Origin: Deltaproteobacteria bacterium
Lineage (GTDB): Bacteria > Desulfobacterota > SM23-61
Direction of reading: 5' to 3'
Length of the DNA: 36,852 nt
Assembly (NCBI GenBank): GCA_016875165.1
Contig: VGSF01000044.1
Coordinates: forward strand, 1-36,852
Below are positions 24,698 through 32,691 of this stretch, one piece after another. The stretch's first letter is position 1; each line of letters starts with the position of its first letter. The notes beneath the pieces were generated by a model. The model made no database searches. It was not told the origin of the DNA and was given only the letters and a program-made list of their open reading frames with translations. Made by a program: the position numbers and the translations under genes.

Positions 24698-25555
24698 TCA
24701 ACGCTCTCCCCACTTTAATTTTGTCCGGAGAATTTCGAAATAATCCTTAAAGGGGGATTTGACGAAAACCACATAATCCTTGGCCTTGGTGACGAGCACC
24801 TGATCGAAGGGATGGAGGGGATAACCTACTTGTCCATCAAGGGTCAGATGCACATCGCTTTCTTCGGACTCAAGGGTGAATTCCACCGTGGCCCGGTCGG
24901 AGATGAGCAGTGGCCGGTTGGTCAGGGTATGCGGGCAGATGGGCGTGATAAGAATTGAATCCATGGAGGGATATACGATAGGACCGCCGGCTGCCAGGGA
25001 GTAAGCTGTGGAGCCGGTTGGGGTAGAAATGATCACCCCGTCTCCCCTGTAGGTGGTGACGTAGGCGCCATCGATACAATTGCGCAGGTTGATGATCCGG
25101 GCCAGGACGCCCTTGGTGATGACTACATCGTTGAGAACCGGATAGGTGTTAACCCGTTCTCCCCGCCTGAGGACGGTAGCACAGAGTTTCATGCGTCTCT
25201 TTGTTTCCATCTTCCCCGCGAGGATTTGCCCCAGAACAGGATAGAGCTCCTCGAGGGTAATTTCGGTCAAAAAGCCCAGGCCGCCTAAATTCACTCCCAG
25301 AATAGGGATATTGTTCCCTTCCATGGCCCGCACGGCGCTAAGCAGGGTGCCGTCTCCCCCAAGAACGATGAGCAGGTCAACCAACCGGCTGATTTCCGAG
25401 CGGGGGCAGGAAAGAGAATGATTGACCGTCTGAGCGATTGCTTCATCCAGGAAAACCTGGATATTTCTCTGGCCCAGCCAGCCAACGAGATCGCTGGCCA
25501 AAGCGATGGCGTCCGGCTTATTTGGCTTAACAACGATCCCTATACGATTCAACAT
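24698..25555 (-). CDS. nadK: NAD kinase
   Basis: A 285-residue enzyme that phosphorylates NAD to NADP with ATP or polyphosphate. ATG 25555, six bases after GGAG, gives MLNRIGIVVKPNKP. The frame is open to 25600 but runs into a repeat element there. The kinase motif VLGGDGTLLSAVRAM (Asp68) and the NAD-binding segment LNDVVITKG are present. The glycine-rich loop GVIISTPTGSTAYSLAAGGP and ITPICPHTLTNRPLLI complete the family pattern. It heads the nadK-recN-GNAT cluster. Confidence 0.95.
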   Translation of the reverse strand: MLNRIGIVVKPNKPDAIALASDLVGWLGQRNIQVFLDEAIAQTVNHSLSCPRSEISRLVDLLIVLGGDGTLLSAVRAMEGNNIPILGVNLGGLGFLTEITLEELYPVLGQILAGKMETKRRMKLCATVLRRGERVNTYPVLNDVVITKGVLARIINLRNCIDGAYVTTYRGDGVIISTPTGSTAYSLAAGGPIVYPSMDSILITPICPHTLTNRPLLISDRATVEFTLESEESDVHLTLDGQVGYPLHPFDQVLVTKAKDYVVFVKSPFKDYFEILRTKLKWGER

Positions 25556-25587
25556 TTGGTACTCCGGAAATAAAAAAGGGGTCAAGG

Positions 25588-25758
25588 GAGGTTCTTGCAA
25601 ATCTTAAAATCTGTTGCTCAATTGTCATTCCGGGCCAGCGAAGCCCTGCACCGCATGGTGTACAGGGCGAAGCGCGACCCGGAATCCAGGTTTTTCAGGA
25701 TAGCCTGGATTCCAGCTTTCTCGGGAATGACGGTGTTTAGGACATTTGCAAGAGCCTC
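25588..25758. repeat. 171-bp terminal-inverted-repeat element (family A, copy 2)
   Basis: GAGGTTCTTGCAAAT (25588-25602) pairs with ATTTGCAAGAGCCTC (25744-25758), 14 of 15 bases. The ends match those of the 20865 element. The inside differs: TCATTCCGGG at 25627 pairs with CGGGAATGACGG near 25722, around CCTGGATTCC words. It sits between the divergent nadK and rarA genes. The rest of the gap (25556-25927) has no gene. Confidence 0.7.
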
Positions 25759-25927
25759 AAGGGTTAAAGGATTTAGAATTTTTACCACAAAAGAGAAGGG
25801 CTGTCCATAAAGAATTCAGCCTTGCCCTATATTTTCTATTTTGCTGAGAAGAGAGGCGAAATTGAATTGAAAGGGCCGCCGTTATGTGGTAATCTTGGAG
25901 GCGCAATTAAGGAGGGTTTTTTCGCCC

Positions 25928-27268
25928 ATGGAGCTTTTCAGGGCCGCGGAAAATATAAAAAAAGAAGAACAACGTACTTTCATCCCCCTGGCAGACCGGA
26001 TTCGCCCCAAATGCCTGGAGGATTTCGTCGGCCAGGAACACCTGCTGGGACCAGGCCGCTTTCTACGCTCCCTGATTGAGAATGACCAGTTGCAATCGCT
26101 GATTTTATGGGGTCCTCCGGGTACAGGGAAGACGACTATGGCCCATATCATAGCCGGCTCAACCCGATCTCATTTTTTGGCTTTCTCTGCGGTATTATCC
26201 GGGGTAAAGGAGATTCGCCAGGTAATCAGTGAAGCGGAGGAGATGAAATATCAGGGGCGGCGCACGATCCTTTTTGTAGATGAAATCCATCGCTTCAACA
26301 AAGCCCAGCAGGATGCTTTTTTGCCCCATGTGGAACGGGGGACCCTTGTTCTGATCGGCGCAACCACGGAGAATCCTTCTTTCGAAGTGAACTCCGCGCT
26401 CCTGTCCCGCTGTCAAGTCCTCACTTTGAGGGCATTGACCGCGGAAGAAATTAGTCTTATTTTAATGCGGGCGCTAAAAGACGAGCAGAGAGGCCTGGGA
26501 GGATTAAAGGCGCAATTGGCCCCCGAGGCCTTGAAGCACTTAAGTGAAATGGCCCATGGAGATGGCCGGGTGGCCTTGAATGCCCTGGAGGTGGCTGTAT
26601 TGACTACGCCGCCAAACCATGACGGCCAGAGGGTTATCTCCCTGTCAATCGCCGAAGAGGCCATGCAGCGCAAAGCGTTGCTCTATGACCAGGAGGGCGA
26701 GGAGCACTACAATGTCATATCGGCATTCCATAAAAGTCTTCGGGGAAGCGATCCGGATGCCTCTCTTTACTGGCTGGCCAGAATGATCGAGGCAGGGGAA
26801 GATCCTTTATACATCGCTCGCCGCATGGTGCGCTTTGCCTCCGAAGACATAGGCTTGGCCGACCCGCAAGCCTTGAACGTGGCCCTTTCATCCATGCAGG
26901 CCTTTCATTTCATCGGCCTGCCCGAGGGAGAGTTGGCCCTGGCTGAAGCCGCGGTTTATCTGGCAACGGCGCCGAAGAGCAACGCCCTCTACGTGGCTTA
27001 CGGGAAAGCCCGCGCGGATGTGAAGGCCAGGGGAGCGCTTCCTGTTCCTTTACACATACGCAACGCACCCACAAAACTAATGGAAGATCTGGGCTATGGT
27101 CAAGACTACAAGTATGCCCACGATTTTCCAGGAGGGATCGTCGAGCAAAGTTACCTCCCCGCAGAACTCGGGCCGCGGTCGTATTACCAGCCTACAGAGA
27201 GGGGGATGGAAAAAATCATTGCCCAGAGACTTACATTCTGGCGAAAAAAAATGAACCGGAAGCTGTAA
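25928..27268 (+). CDS. rarA: Replication-associated recombination protein A (RarA/MgsA) AAA+ ATPase
   Basis: A 446-residue AAA+ protein of the clamp-loader/RuvB type that acts at stalled forks. ATG 25928 gives [20 protein letters not shown]; the frame is open from GTG 25886, which includes the AGGAGGG site. Walker A is [11 protein letters not shown] (60-70), Walker [12 protein letters not shown] (Asp118, Glu119), sensor 1 [12 protein letters not shown] with the arginine finger in [11 protein letters not shown]. The C-terminal tetramerisation region contains [20 protein letters not shown] and [20 protein letters not shown], both diagnostic. Length matches the family (about 445). Confidence 0.95.
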   Translation: MELFRAAENIKKEEQRTFIPLADRIRPKCLEDFVGQEHLLGPGRFLRSLIENDQLQSLILWGPPGTGKTTMAHIIAGSTRSHFLAFSAVLSGVKEIRQVISEAEEMKYQGRRTILFVDEIHRFNKAQQDAFLPHVERGTLVLIGATTENPSFEVNSALLSRCQVLTLRALTAEEISLILMRALKDEQRGLGGLKAQLAPEALKHLSEMAHGDGRVALNALEVAVLTTPPNHDGQRVISLSIAEEAMQRKALLYDQEGEEHYNVISAFHKSLRGSDPDASLYWLARMIEAGEDPLYIARRMVRFASEDIGLADPQALNVALSSMQAFHFIGLPEGELALAEAAVYLATAPKSNALYVAYGKARADVKARGALPVPLHIRNAPTKLMEDLGYGQDYKYAHDFPGGIVEQSYLPAELGPRSYYQPTERGMEKIIAQRLTFWRKKMNRKL

Positions 27269-27322
27269 AACAGAAGACCGTAGAAAGTAATTTATAAAAA
27301 GATACGAATCGAGGAGTAAATA

Positions 27323-27421
27323 ATGGGAAGCATTGTCAAGAAGAGACGGAAGAAAATTGCCAAGCACAAACACCGCAAACTTCTGAAGAAGACCCGTATC
27401 CAGAGGAGAAAGCGGAAATAA
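27323..27421 (+). CDS. bS22/mS38-like (AURKAIP1/COX24 domain) mini ribosomal protein
   Basis: A 32-residue, strongly basic protein: MGSIVKKRRKKIAKHKHRKL, then LKKTRIQRRKRK. This matches the small AURKAIP1/COX24-domain proteins, known as bS22 in mycobacterial ribosomes and related to mitochondrial mS38. GAGGAG at 27311-27316 lies at ideal distance from ATG 27323. Such proteins bind 16S rRNA near the decoding centre. It follows rarA by 54 bp on the same strand and could be co-transcribed. It is too short for usual length cut-offs and is easily missed. Confidence 0.85.
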   Translation: MGSIVKKRRKKIAKHKHRKLLKKTRIQRRKRK

Positions 27422-27455
27422 GAGTACCCTCTCCAGGAAAAAAAGTCTATATCAG

Positions 27456-27746
27456 TTAACGGGTGGAGGGCTTATCCACCCGTTCCTTCAATTCCTTTCC
27501 AACCTTGAAGAAAGGAAGTTTTTTGGGCAAAACTTCCACTTTCGTGCCTGTCCGCGGGTTGCGCCCCTGATAGGATTGGTACGTCCTAACCGTAAAATTG
27601 CCGAAACCGCGAATCTCGATCCTTTCCCCCTTAGAAAGGGCGTTGGACATGGATGAAAAGATCGTGTTCACGATCGTTTTGGCATCCTGCTGGGCGAGAG
27701 TGTTCGACCTTTCCATGAGCTTCTGAATGAGTTGAAATTTGGTCAT
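27456..27746 (-). CDS. Integration host factor / HU-family DNA-bending protein
   Basis: A 96-residue type II DNA-binding protein. ATG 27746, with GGAGAAAGAG upstream, gives MTKFQLIQKLMERSNTLAQQ; the frame is open to 27824 without support. The IEIRGFGNFTVRTYQSYQGR segment with NPRTGTKVEV carries the beta arm, and the proline NP at its tip intercalates into DNA. LSKGERIEIRGFG favours IHF-beta-like over HU. It wraps or bends DNA for recombination, replication and transcription. Its stop codon lies inside a hairpin (27458-27484). A promoter is seen at 27796-27824. Confidence 0.92.
   Translation of the reverse strand: MTKFQLIQKLMERSNTLAQQDAKTIVNTIFSSMSNALSKGERIEIRGFGNFTVRTYQSYQGRNPRTGTKVEVLPKKLPFFKVGKELKERVDKPSTR
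27458..27484. terminator. Hairpin at the convergent ends of the bS22-like and IHF genes
   Basis: AACGGGTGGA (27458-27467) pairs perfectly with TCCACCCGTT (27475-27484) over a 7-nt loop and overlaps the IHF stop codon. A T7 tract on the minus strand lies about 14 nt beyond the stem, further than usual. Confidence 0.35.
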
Positions 27747-27795
27747 CTCTCTCTTTCTCCTTAATAAAGTTTGTAATTCATTTTGATTTTTGCAA

Positions 27796-27824
27796 AATAT
27801 AACACGTACCTTTTTCTTAGGCAA
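27796..27824 (-). promoter_or_regulatory. Candidate promoter of the IHF/HU gene
   Basis: Minus-strand TTGCCT (27819-27824) and TATATT (27796-27801) are spaced 17 bp, with start expected about 40-45 bp upstream of ATG 27746. Confidence 0.5.
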
Positions 27825-27860
27825 CTCTAAAATTTTACTGGAATTTTTTCAAGGCAAATT

Positions 27861-28112
27861 TCAATTGAACGGGGATTCGTAACCCCCTTTCTTCACGGCT
27901 TCGGACATCATCTCCCTGCGCTTTTTTTCCAGTTCGCGGATCTGCTGGGTGATGGATACAATGCGCTTGTCGATCCGGTCAAGCCCTTCATCTTTTTGGC
28001 GGATTTCCATGTCCCCCCGGCACGGCTGGAGGCGGACTAAATGACGCTCCTTCTGGGCTTCCGCTAACTCTTTTTGCAGCTCACGCACCTGTCGTTCGAT
28101 TTGTTTTATCAT
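27861..28112 (-). CDS. Small coiled-coil protein of unknown function
   Basis: From ATG 28112 an 83-residue, highly charged protein with heptad-like helices at both ends (MIKQIERQVRELQKELAEAQ and IVSITQQIRELEKKRREMMS) around a short middle (LQPCRGDMEIRQKDEG) with one cysteine. No enzymatic motif is seen. The frame is open to 28271, but that part is A/T-rich and enters a repeat element. It lies upstream of the IHF gene on the same strand. No good ribosome binding site precedes the ATG (AAAAAAAGTTTT-like sequence), so expression is uncertain. The composition is protein-like. Confidence 0.55.
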   Translation of the reverse strand: MIKQIERQVRELQKELAEAQKERHLVRLQPCRGDMEIRQKDEGLDRIDKRIVSITQQIRELEKKRREMMSEAVKKGGYESPFN

Positions 28113-28230
28113 TTTGAAAAAAAAGATTGTTTTAGGAAATATTTTTCGACCCACCTGGGCCAACATCCACTTAATCCAAATCAATCTTAGCGATTTTACG
28201 AAATTTTTTAAAATGAAGCAAGCAAAAAAT

Positions 28231-28409
28231 GATGAATTCGTAAAAAGTCTTTTTTGCCCTATTTTCGTCATTCCGGCCCCGTATCAAGTACGGGGTAAAC
28301 TCCAGCCGGAATCCAGTCTTTTTAAAGCCTTATAAAAACTCTGGACCCCGGTTTTCACCTGTCTGCCAGGCACAGGCAGGCCGGAGTGATGACTTTTTAC
28401 GAGATCATC
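28231..28409. repeat. 179-bp terminal-inverted-repeat element (family B, copy 1)
   Basis: GATGAATTCGTAAAAAGTC (28231-28249) pairs with GACTTTTTACGAGATCATC (28391-28409), 17 of 19. The inside holds GTCATTCCGGCC, GGAATCCAG, and a CCTGTCTGCCAGGCACAGG hairpin. The reverse complement of the same unit lies at 29265-29442. It is non-coding. Confidence 0.85.
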
Positions 28410-28497
28410 CCAAATTGATCTTCTAACCTTGATTTTAAGGACGGCGGGGAGTAATATAGAATCGCTTTGGGCGGGCAGGGATGTTGGGGAGGTGGAG

Positions 28498-29214
28498 ATG
28501 CAACTAAAGTTAAGAAATTTTTTGCGAGCTAAAATTTTCTTAACTCTTTTTTTACTAACCGCAAGCGGCTGTGCAGCTCCCCTGTATGATCTGGCCCATG
28601 ATTATGCGGCCTTCAAGCCAACCAGGATCGCTGTTCTCCCGGTCATGAACGAGACCAACGATATGGACGCCCCAATTGTCTTCCGCATTTTGTCCAAGGC
28701 TGAGCTGGCTGATAAAGGATACGCCCTAATCAATTTCCAGCGCATAGATGAAGCCCTAGCGCAGCAGGGGATTCAAGAAGCAGGGCAAATTGAGGCGTTG
28801 ACCCCTCAGGAAATAGGAGCATTACTCGGGGCTGACGCCCTCCTTTACACCAGAGTGATGAGTTATGGGCGCAAGGTAGGAGTCCATATTAAAATGGAGG
28901 GGAGTTTTACTTTGGTGGAATCCAGGAACGGCCGGAAACTTTGGTTCTCGGAACTCGGCGTTTTCGAAGATATCGTCCTGGAAGGGGGGGCCATCGCCCT
29001 CGGAGCGGAACTCTTGGGAGGTAAAGAGGCCCGCCAGAAAGCTATAAAGACTTATCTGGCGGTCCGCCAGGCGCGTATCAATCGGGCCGTGGCCAAATTT
29101 CGAGCTGATCCTGTGCGTCGAGAGGTGTTTCGGGTCATCATCATTGATATGGATAAGATCCCGCTATTGGACGAATTGTTTTTCAAAAATTTTCGGAATC
29201 TTCCCCCGGCCTGA
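28498..29214 (+). CDS. GNA1162/DUF799-type outer-membrane lipoprotein
   Basis: ATG 28498, with GGAGGTGGAG directly upstream, gives a 238-residue protein with a lipoprotein signal peptide: basic MQLKLRNFLRAK, a hydrophobic stretch and the lipobox LLTASGC with Cys25. The next residue is Ala, so outer-membrane sorting is expected. The mature part carries IAVLPVMNETNDMDAPIVF, LADKGYALINFQRIDEALAQ, ALLGADALLYTRV and WFSELGVFED, as in the GNA1162/DUF799 family, whose fold resembles TolB N-terminal/CsgG-like domains. Function is not established. Partner lipoproteins often found with it (CsgG-like, DUF4810) are absent here. Inverted-repeat elements flank the gene on both sides. Confidence 0.8.
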   Translation: MQLKLRNFLRAKIFLTLFLLTASGCAAPLYDLAHDYAAFKPTRIAVLPVMNETNDMDAPIVFRILSKAELADKGYALINFQRIDEALAQQGIQEAGQIEALTPQEIGALLGADALLYTRVMSYGRKVGVHIKMEGSFTLVESRNGRKLWFSELGVFEDIVLEGGAIALGAELLGGKEARQKAIKTYLAVRQARINRAVAKFRADPVRREVFRVIIIDMDKIPLLDELFFKNFRNLPPA

Positions 29215-29264
29215 AAAAAAAGCATAGCGCCAGGCGCAAAGGGAAAAAAGATGAGCGTATATTT

Positions 29265-29442
29265 GATGAACTCGTAAAAAGTCGTCACTCCGGCCTGCCT
29301 GTGCCTGGCAGACAGGTGAAAACCGGAGTCCAGAGGTTTGATAACTCCTTGAAATAACTTGATTCCGGCTGGAGTTTATCCCGATGAAAATCGGGGCCGG
29401 AATGACGGAAAAAGGGGCTTTCGGACTTTTTACGAGTTCATC
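29265..29442. repeat. 178-bp terminal-inverted-repeat element (family B, copy 2, reverse orientation)
   Basis: GATGAACTCGTAAAAAGTC (29265-29283) pairs perfectly with GACTTTTTACGAGTTCATC (29424-29442), 19 of 19. Inside, CCTGCCTGTGCCTGGCAGAC comes first and GGGGCCGGAATGACGG last, the reverse complement order of the 28231 copy. It is non-coding. Small GCGCATAG/CTATGCGC words flank it on both sides. Confidence 0.88.
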
Positions 29443-29490
29443 ATATTTAACTCTATGCGCTTTGCTCTATGCATTTAATTGGGAGGCATT

Positions 29491-30285
29491 ATGTCCACTG
29501 TGCTCTATGAGAAGAGAAATCGCCTGGTGATCATTACCATCAACCGTCCGCAAGTGATGAACTGCATCGATCCGGAAACGGATCAAAAGATGGCCGAGGC
29601 CTGGAAAAGGTTTAAAGACGATGATGAGGCGTTTGTGGCCATCGTCACCGGCGCGGGTGATCAAGCCTTCTGCTCGGGGGCGGACCTGAAAGCCTGGCCT
29701 CCCTTCATGACTCAGAAAGACGCCCACTTTCACCGCCGCCGGGCATACGACGGGCCGGGATTTGGGGGGCTAACCCGGGGGATTGATATCTTCAAACCCA
29801 TCCTGGCCGCGATTAATGGGAACTGTTTTGCCGGCGGACTGGAAATTGCCCTGGCTGCCGATATGCGGATTGCCGAAGAGCATGCCGAATTCGGATGCCT
29901 GGAGAGGCGGTGGAACGTGGGCTTAGGAGATGGAGGCACCCAGAGGCTCTGGCGGGTGGTGGGATTGGGAAGGGCCATGGATTTGATCCTTACAGGACGA
30001 AGGATCAATGCCCGGGAGGCTCTATCCATGGGATTGGTGAATGAAGTGGCTTCCAGGGGCAAGGCCCTGGAACGTTGCCTGGAATTAGCGGAGATGATCA
30101 GCCAATTCCCGCAAGGGGCCATCCGGACGGACAAGGAAGCTGTTCTTCGGGGAATTGGAGAATCATTGACCGAAGGACTGCGCCTTGAAGCCATGCTTTT
30201 CAACACCCTCATCGGGACGCACGATTTCTCCGAAGGGCCGGGCGCATTTGCGGAGAAGCGTCATCCCCGGTGGAAAAATGATTAA
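29491..30285 (+). CDS. Enoyl-CoA hydratase/isomerase-family (crotonase) protein
   Basis: A 264-residue crotonase-fold enzyme. ATG 29491 follows GGGAGG. The oxyanion-hole segments are FCSGADLKAW (60-69) and GNCFAGGLEIALAADMRIA (111-128). At the catalytic positions of rat enoyl-CoA hydratase, Glu144 corresponds to Glu138 here (FGCLERRWNVG), while Glu164 corresponds to Asp164 (RAMDLILTG). One carboxylate is thus conserved and the other shortened, so hydration is possible but isomerase or another reaction is equally likely. GLGDGGTQRLWRVVGLGRAM is normal. It stands alone, without beta-oxidation genes next to it. Confidence 0.88.
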   Translation: MSTVLYEKRNRLVIITINRPQVMNCIDPETDQKMAEAWKRFKDDDEAFVAIVTGAGDQAFCSGADLKAWPPFMTQKDAHFHRRRAYDGPGFGGLTRGIDIFKPILAAINGNCFAGGLEIALAADMRIAEEHAEFGCLERRWNVGLGDGGTQRLWRVVGLGRAMDLILTGRRINAREALSMGLVNEVASRGKALERCLELAEMISQFPQGAIRTDKEAVLRGIGESLTEGLRLEAMLFNTLIGTHDFSEGPGAFAEKRHPRWKND

Positions 30286-30463
30286 CCGGAACTTTCCTGT
30301 AAGAAAAGTTCTTGCAAGAAAAATTCCTCTCGGATATAGTCTGGCTCAAGTAAAAGAATATGGGATTGCCAGAAGGGAGAAGGGAACGAACACTGGAACC
30401 CAGGACCCCTGGAATCCTTGAACCCCTTTTTTGAACCTTTTGGCGGCGGAAAACATCTAAAAT

Positions 30464-31063
30464 ATGGACATATCTGATCAAGTTCTGGTTGAAAAAGTCA
30501 AAGCGGGTGATTTTCAGGCCTTCGAAGCCCTGGTTAATCGCTACGAAGGGAAAGTCTATCGGTTGTCCATGCGCATGTTGCGGAATCAACAGGATGCCGA
30601 AGATGCTCTGCAGGAGACTTTTTTGCAGGTTCACCGGGGCCTGAAGAATTTTGAAGGCCGTTCTACTTTTTCCACATGGCTCTTTCGCCTGGCCACAAAT
30701 GTTTGCCTGATGAAAATTCGCCATAGCCAAACCGAACCATCAAAGTTATTGTCTTTCGAGGATTATCTCCCTCAACATGAAGAAGGAGAACATCCCCAGC
30801 TTCAGGATTGGCCAGACCTACCCGATGAGACGCTTCTAAGTAAGGAATCCAGGGAAAAAATGCTGGAAGCTCTGGAAAAATTGCCGGCCGAATACCGGGC
30901 GATTTTCATCCTGCGCGACATCGAAGGCTTCTCCAATGCCGAAGCCGGGGAGACTCTGGGAATATCGGTGGCAGCAGTAAAGTCCAGGCTGCACCGGTCC
31001 CGGCTGGCCTTGCGGGGCATGCTTGCCGAATATTTCGAAAAAAAGAAGCAGAAAGAGATTTAA
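30464..31063 (+). CDS. ECF-type RNA polymerase sigma factor
   Basis: A 199-residue sigma factor with region 2 (FEALVNRYEGKVYRLSMRML, then NQQDAEDALQETFLQVHRGL and STFSTWLFRLATNVCLMKIR) and region 4 (ALEKLPAEYRAIFILRDIEG, then FSNAEAGETLGISVAAVKSR). Regions 1 and 3 are absent, as in group IV factors. It resembles the RpoE-like group, with an acidic linker (QHEEGEHPQLQDWPDLPDET). The anti-sigma gene follows 11 bp downstream, so the pair is one operon. GAACCT (30433-30438) and TCTAA (30456-30460) resemble an ECF promoter, but the RNA would start at about the ATG. Confidence 0.92.
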   Translation: MDISDQVLVEKVKAGDFQAFEALVNRYEGKVYRLSMRMLRNQQDAEDALQETFLQVHRGLKNFEGRSTFSTWLFRLATNVCLMKIRHSQTEPSKLLSFEDYLPQHEEGEHPQLQDWPDLPDETLLSKESREKMLEALEKLPAEYRAIFILRDIEGFSNAEAGETLGISVAAVKSRLHRSRLALRGMLAEYFEKKKQKEI

Positions 31064-31074
31064 GGAAAAGGGCT

Positions 31075-31308
31075 ATGAAATGTAGAGAGATCCTTGAAAA
31101 ACTTTCAGAATATCTTGACGGTGAGCTTGATCCGAAACTCTGCCAGGACCTGGAAACCCACCTGGAAGACTGCCATCCCTGCCTGGTTTTTGTGAACACC
31201 CTGAAAAAAACCATTACTCTTTACAAATACTCTGGAAACGAGCCCTTGCCCAAGGAAGTCCATCTCCGCCTGCACGATTATCTGAAGAAAGAATGCCGGG
31301 GGTGTTAG
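31075..31308 (+). CDS. Zinc-finger (zf-HC2) anti-sigma factor, soluble short form
   Basis: A 77-residue protein with the ZAS motif His29-x3-Cys33-x2-Cys36 (LETHLEDCHPCLVF). The N-terminal helix MKCREILEKLSEYLDGELDP is the usual start. There is no transmembrane helix or periplasmic domain, in contrast to RsiW/RseA-like partners, so sensing is likely cytoplasmic, through zinc or thiol state; two more cysteines (Cys3 and the C-terminal CRGC pair) could take part. It ends the ECF operon. ATG 31075 follows GGAAAAGGGCT. Confidence 0.88.
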   Translation: MKCREILEKLSEYLDGELDPKLCQDLETHLEDCHPCLVFVNTLKKTITLYKYSGNEPLPKEVHLRLHDYLKKECRGC

Positions 31309-31454
31309 GATTACTCTCCTTCCTTGCCCAACCCTCCGGATTATTCTTCCATCCATTCAACCCAATTTGGCATGTCTCGATAACCCCGATGGAAAATTTC
31401 TCGGCCTCCTTCTCTTCCTCATTTTTTAAGCGAGGTAAAGAAAGGGGAGTCCGC

Positions 31455-32630
31455 TCACTTTATAAAACTAAAAATCAGGATAGAAAGAAAGGCTCCGGTT
31501 AAGAGAATGTAAGCCAGGTCTACTTTCTTAATGAGGGCGATAAAGGCCCCGGCGGTGAAAATCACGCTGAGGATATCCACAAAGGCGGTCCGCGCGAAAT
31601 TATAGAATACAAGCCCCAGCATGGCCACGAAGGAGGCCAGGATTCCCCGCTGCACCCTCCGGACACTGACCCACCCCCGCAGCCGGTCATACTGCGGAAT
31701 CAGAAGAATCACAATGAAAAAAGAAGGAAAATAAATGGCCAGGGTGCCGACAACGGCGCCCCATAACCCGGCCAGCTTATAGCCCAGAAACGTGGCGGTG
31801 ATGGAGATGGGCCCGGGGGTGACCTGGCCTATGGCGATCCCGTCCAGGAATTCCTTGGTGGTGACCCATTGAAAACGGTCGACCACTTCATACTGGATCA
31901 GAGGGATGATGGTGAAAGCCCCGCCGAAGGAGAGCGCACCGATCTTGGCCAGCGTGAGGAAGAACCCGGCGAGTTGGGGTTGAAAATAAAAGCAGGTCAG
32001 GTAAATCCCCCCCAAAAAAATAGCCAGGCCTCCCAGAAAAAGGGAATCTTCTCCTTTCCGCCGGGGAGATATCGCCACGGAAGAGGGATCCGTGGGATCG
32101 ACTTTCGCAGTCCGTACCCGGAGGAGGAGGGCAAGACCGGCGGCCAGGATGAAAACCAGAAGGATGTTCCATCGCAGGAGAAACCCGAAAAAGGAAAGAA
32201 CAGCGATCAGGATCATCTTCCCGACGGGGAGAATCGGTCTGCCGAAGCTGATGACCGCATGGAGAACGAGGGCCACGATGATCGCCCCCAAGCCTTTGAA
32301 AAGATTCTGGACGACCCCAATATTGCCCCACTGAAAATAGAAGATTGAAAGAAAAACAACCAGGAGAAAAGATGGGAAAATAAAGGCCGCGGCGCTCAAG
32401 AAAGCCCCCCATATTCCCCGGAGACGGTACCCGATATAGGCCGAGAGCATCAGAAAGAGAGGGCCTGGCAGTATCTGGCAGAAGGCCAGGGCCTGGAGAA
32501 AATCCGCCTCCTTCATCCAACCGTGCTCTTTCACCACGGCGTCTTTCATGTGTGCGGCAATGGCCGGACCGCCGTAAGCCGTGGCTCCGATTTTAAGAAA
32601 TCTTTTGAAAAGCAGGGATAGGGGAAGCAT
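31455..32630 (-). CDS. Chromate transporter (CHR family, long two-domain ChrA)
   Basis: About 391 residues with two homologous halves of roughly five to six helices. The N-half has LFKRFLKIGATAYGGPAIAA and LAFCQILPGPLFLMLSAYIG; the C-half has LAKIGALSFGGAFTIIPLIQ and FLDGIAIGQVTPGPISITAT. The paired GGP/GGA and PGP motifs define the CHR family, which exports chromate, though natural substrate may be another oxyanion. The usual N-half PGPNS reads PGPLF. ATG 32630 gives MLPLSLLFKRF; the open frame reaches TTG 32666. It is third in a modE-like, MOT1, chrA operon, 61 bp after the transporter. No chromate regulator is adjacent. Confidence 0.85.
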   Translation of the reverse strand: MLPLSLLFKRFLKIGATAYGGPAIAAHMKDAVVKEHGWMKEADFLQALAFCQILPGPLFLMLSAYIGYRLRGIWGAFLSAAAFIFPSFLLVVFLSIFYFQWGNIGVVQNLFKGLGAIIVALVLHAVISFGRPILPVGKMILIAVLSFFGFLLRWNILLVFILAAGLALLLRVRTAKVDPTDPSSVAISPRRKGEDSLFLGGLAIFLGGIYLTCFYFQPQLAGFFLTLAKIGALSFGGAFTIIPLIQYEVVDRFQWVTTKEFLDGIAIGQVTPGPISITATFLGYKLAGLWGAVVGTLAIYFPSFFIVILLIPQYDRLRGWVSVRRVQRGILASFVAMLGLVFYNFARTAFVDILSVIFTAGAFIALIKKVDLAYILLTGAFLSILIFSFIK

Positions 32631-32691
32631 TGATTCTATAGAGAAATCATTTGGGGAAATTAACAAGAAGGTTTTTTTACCCCAGGAATTA

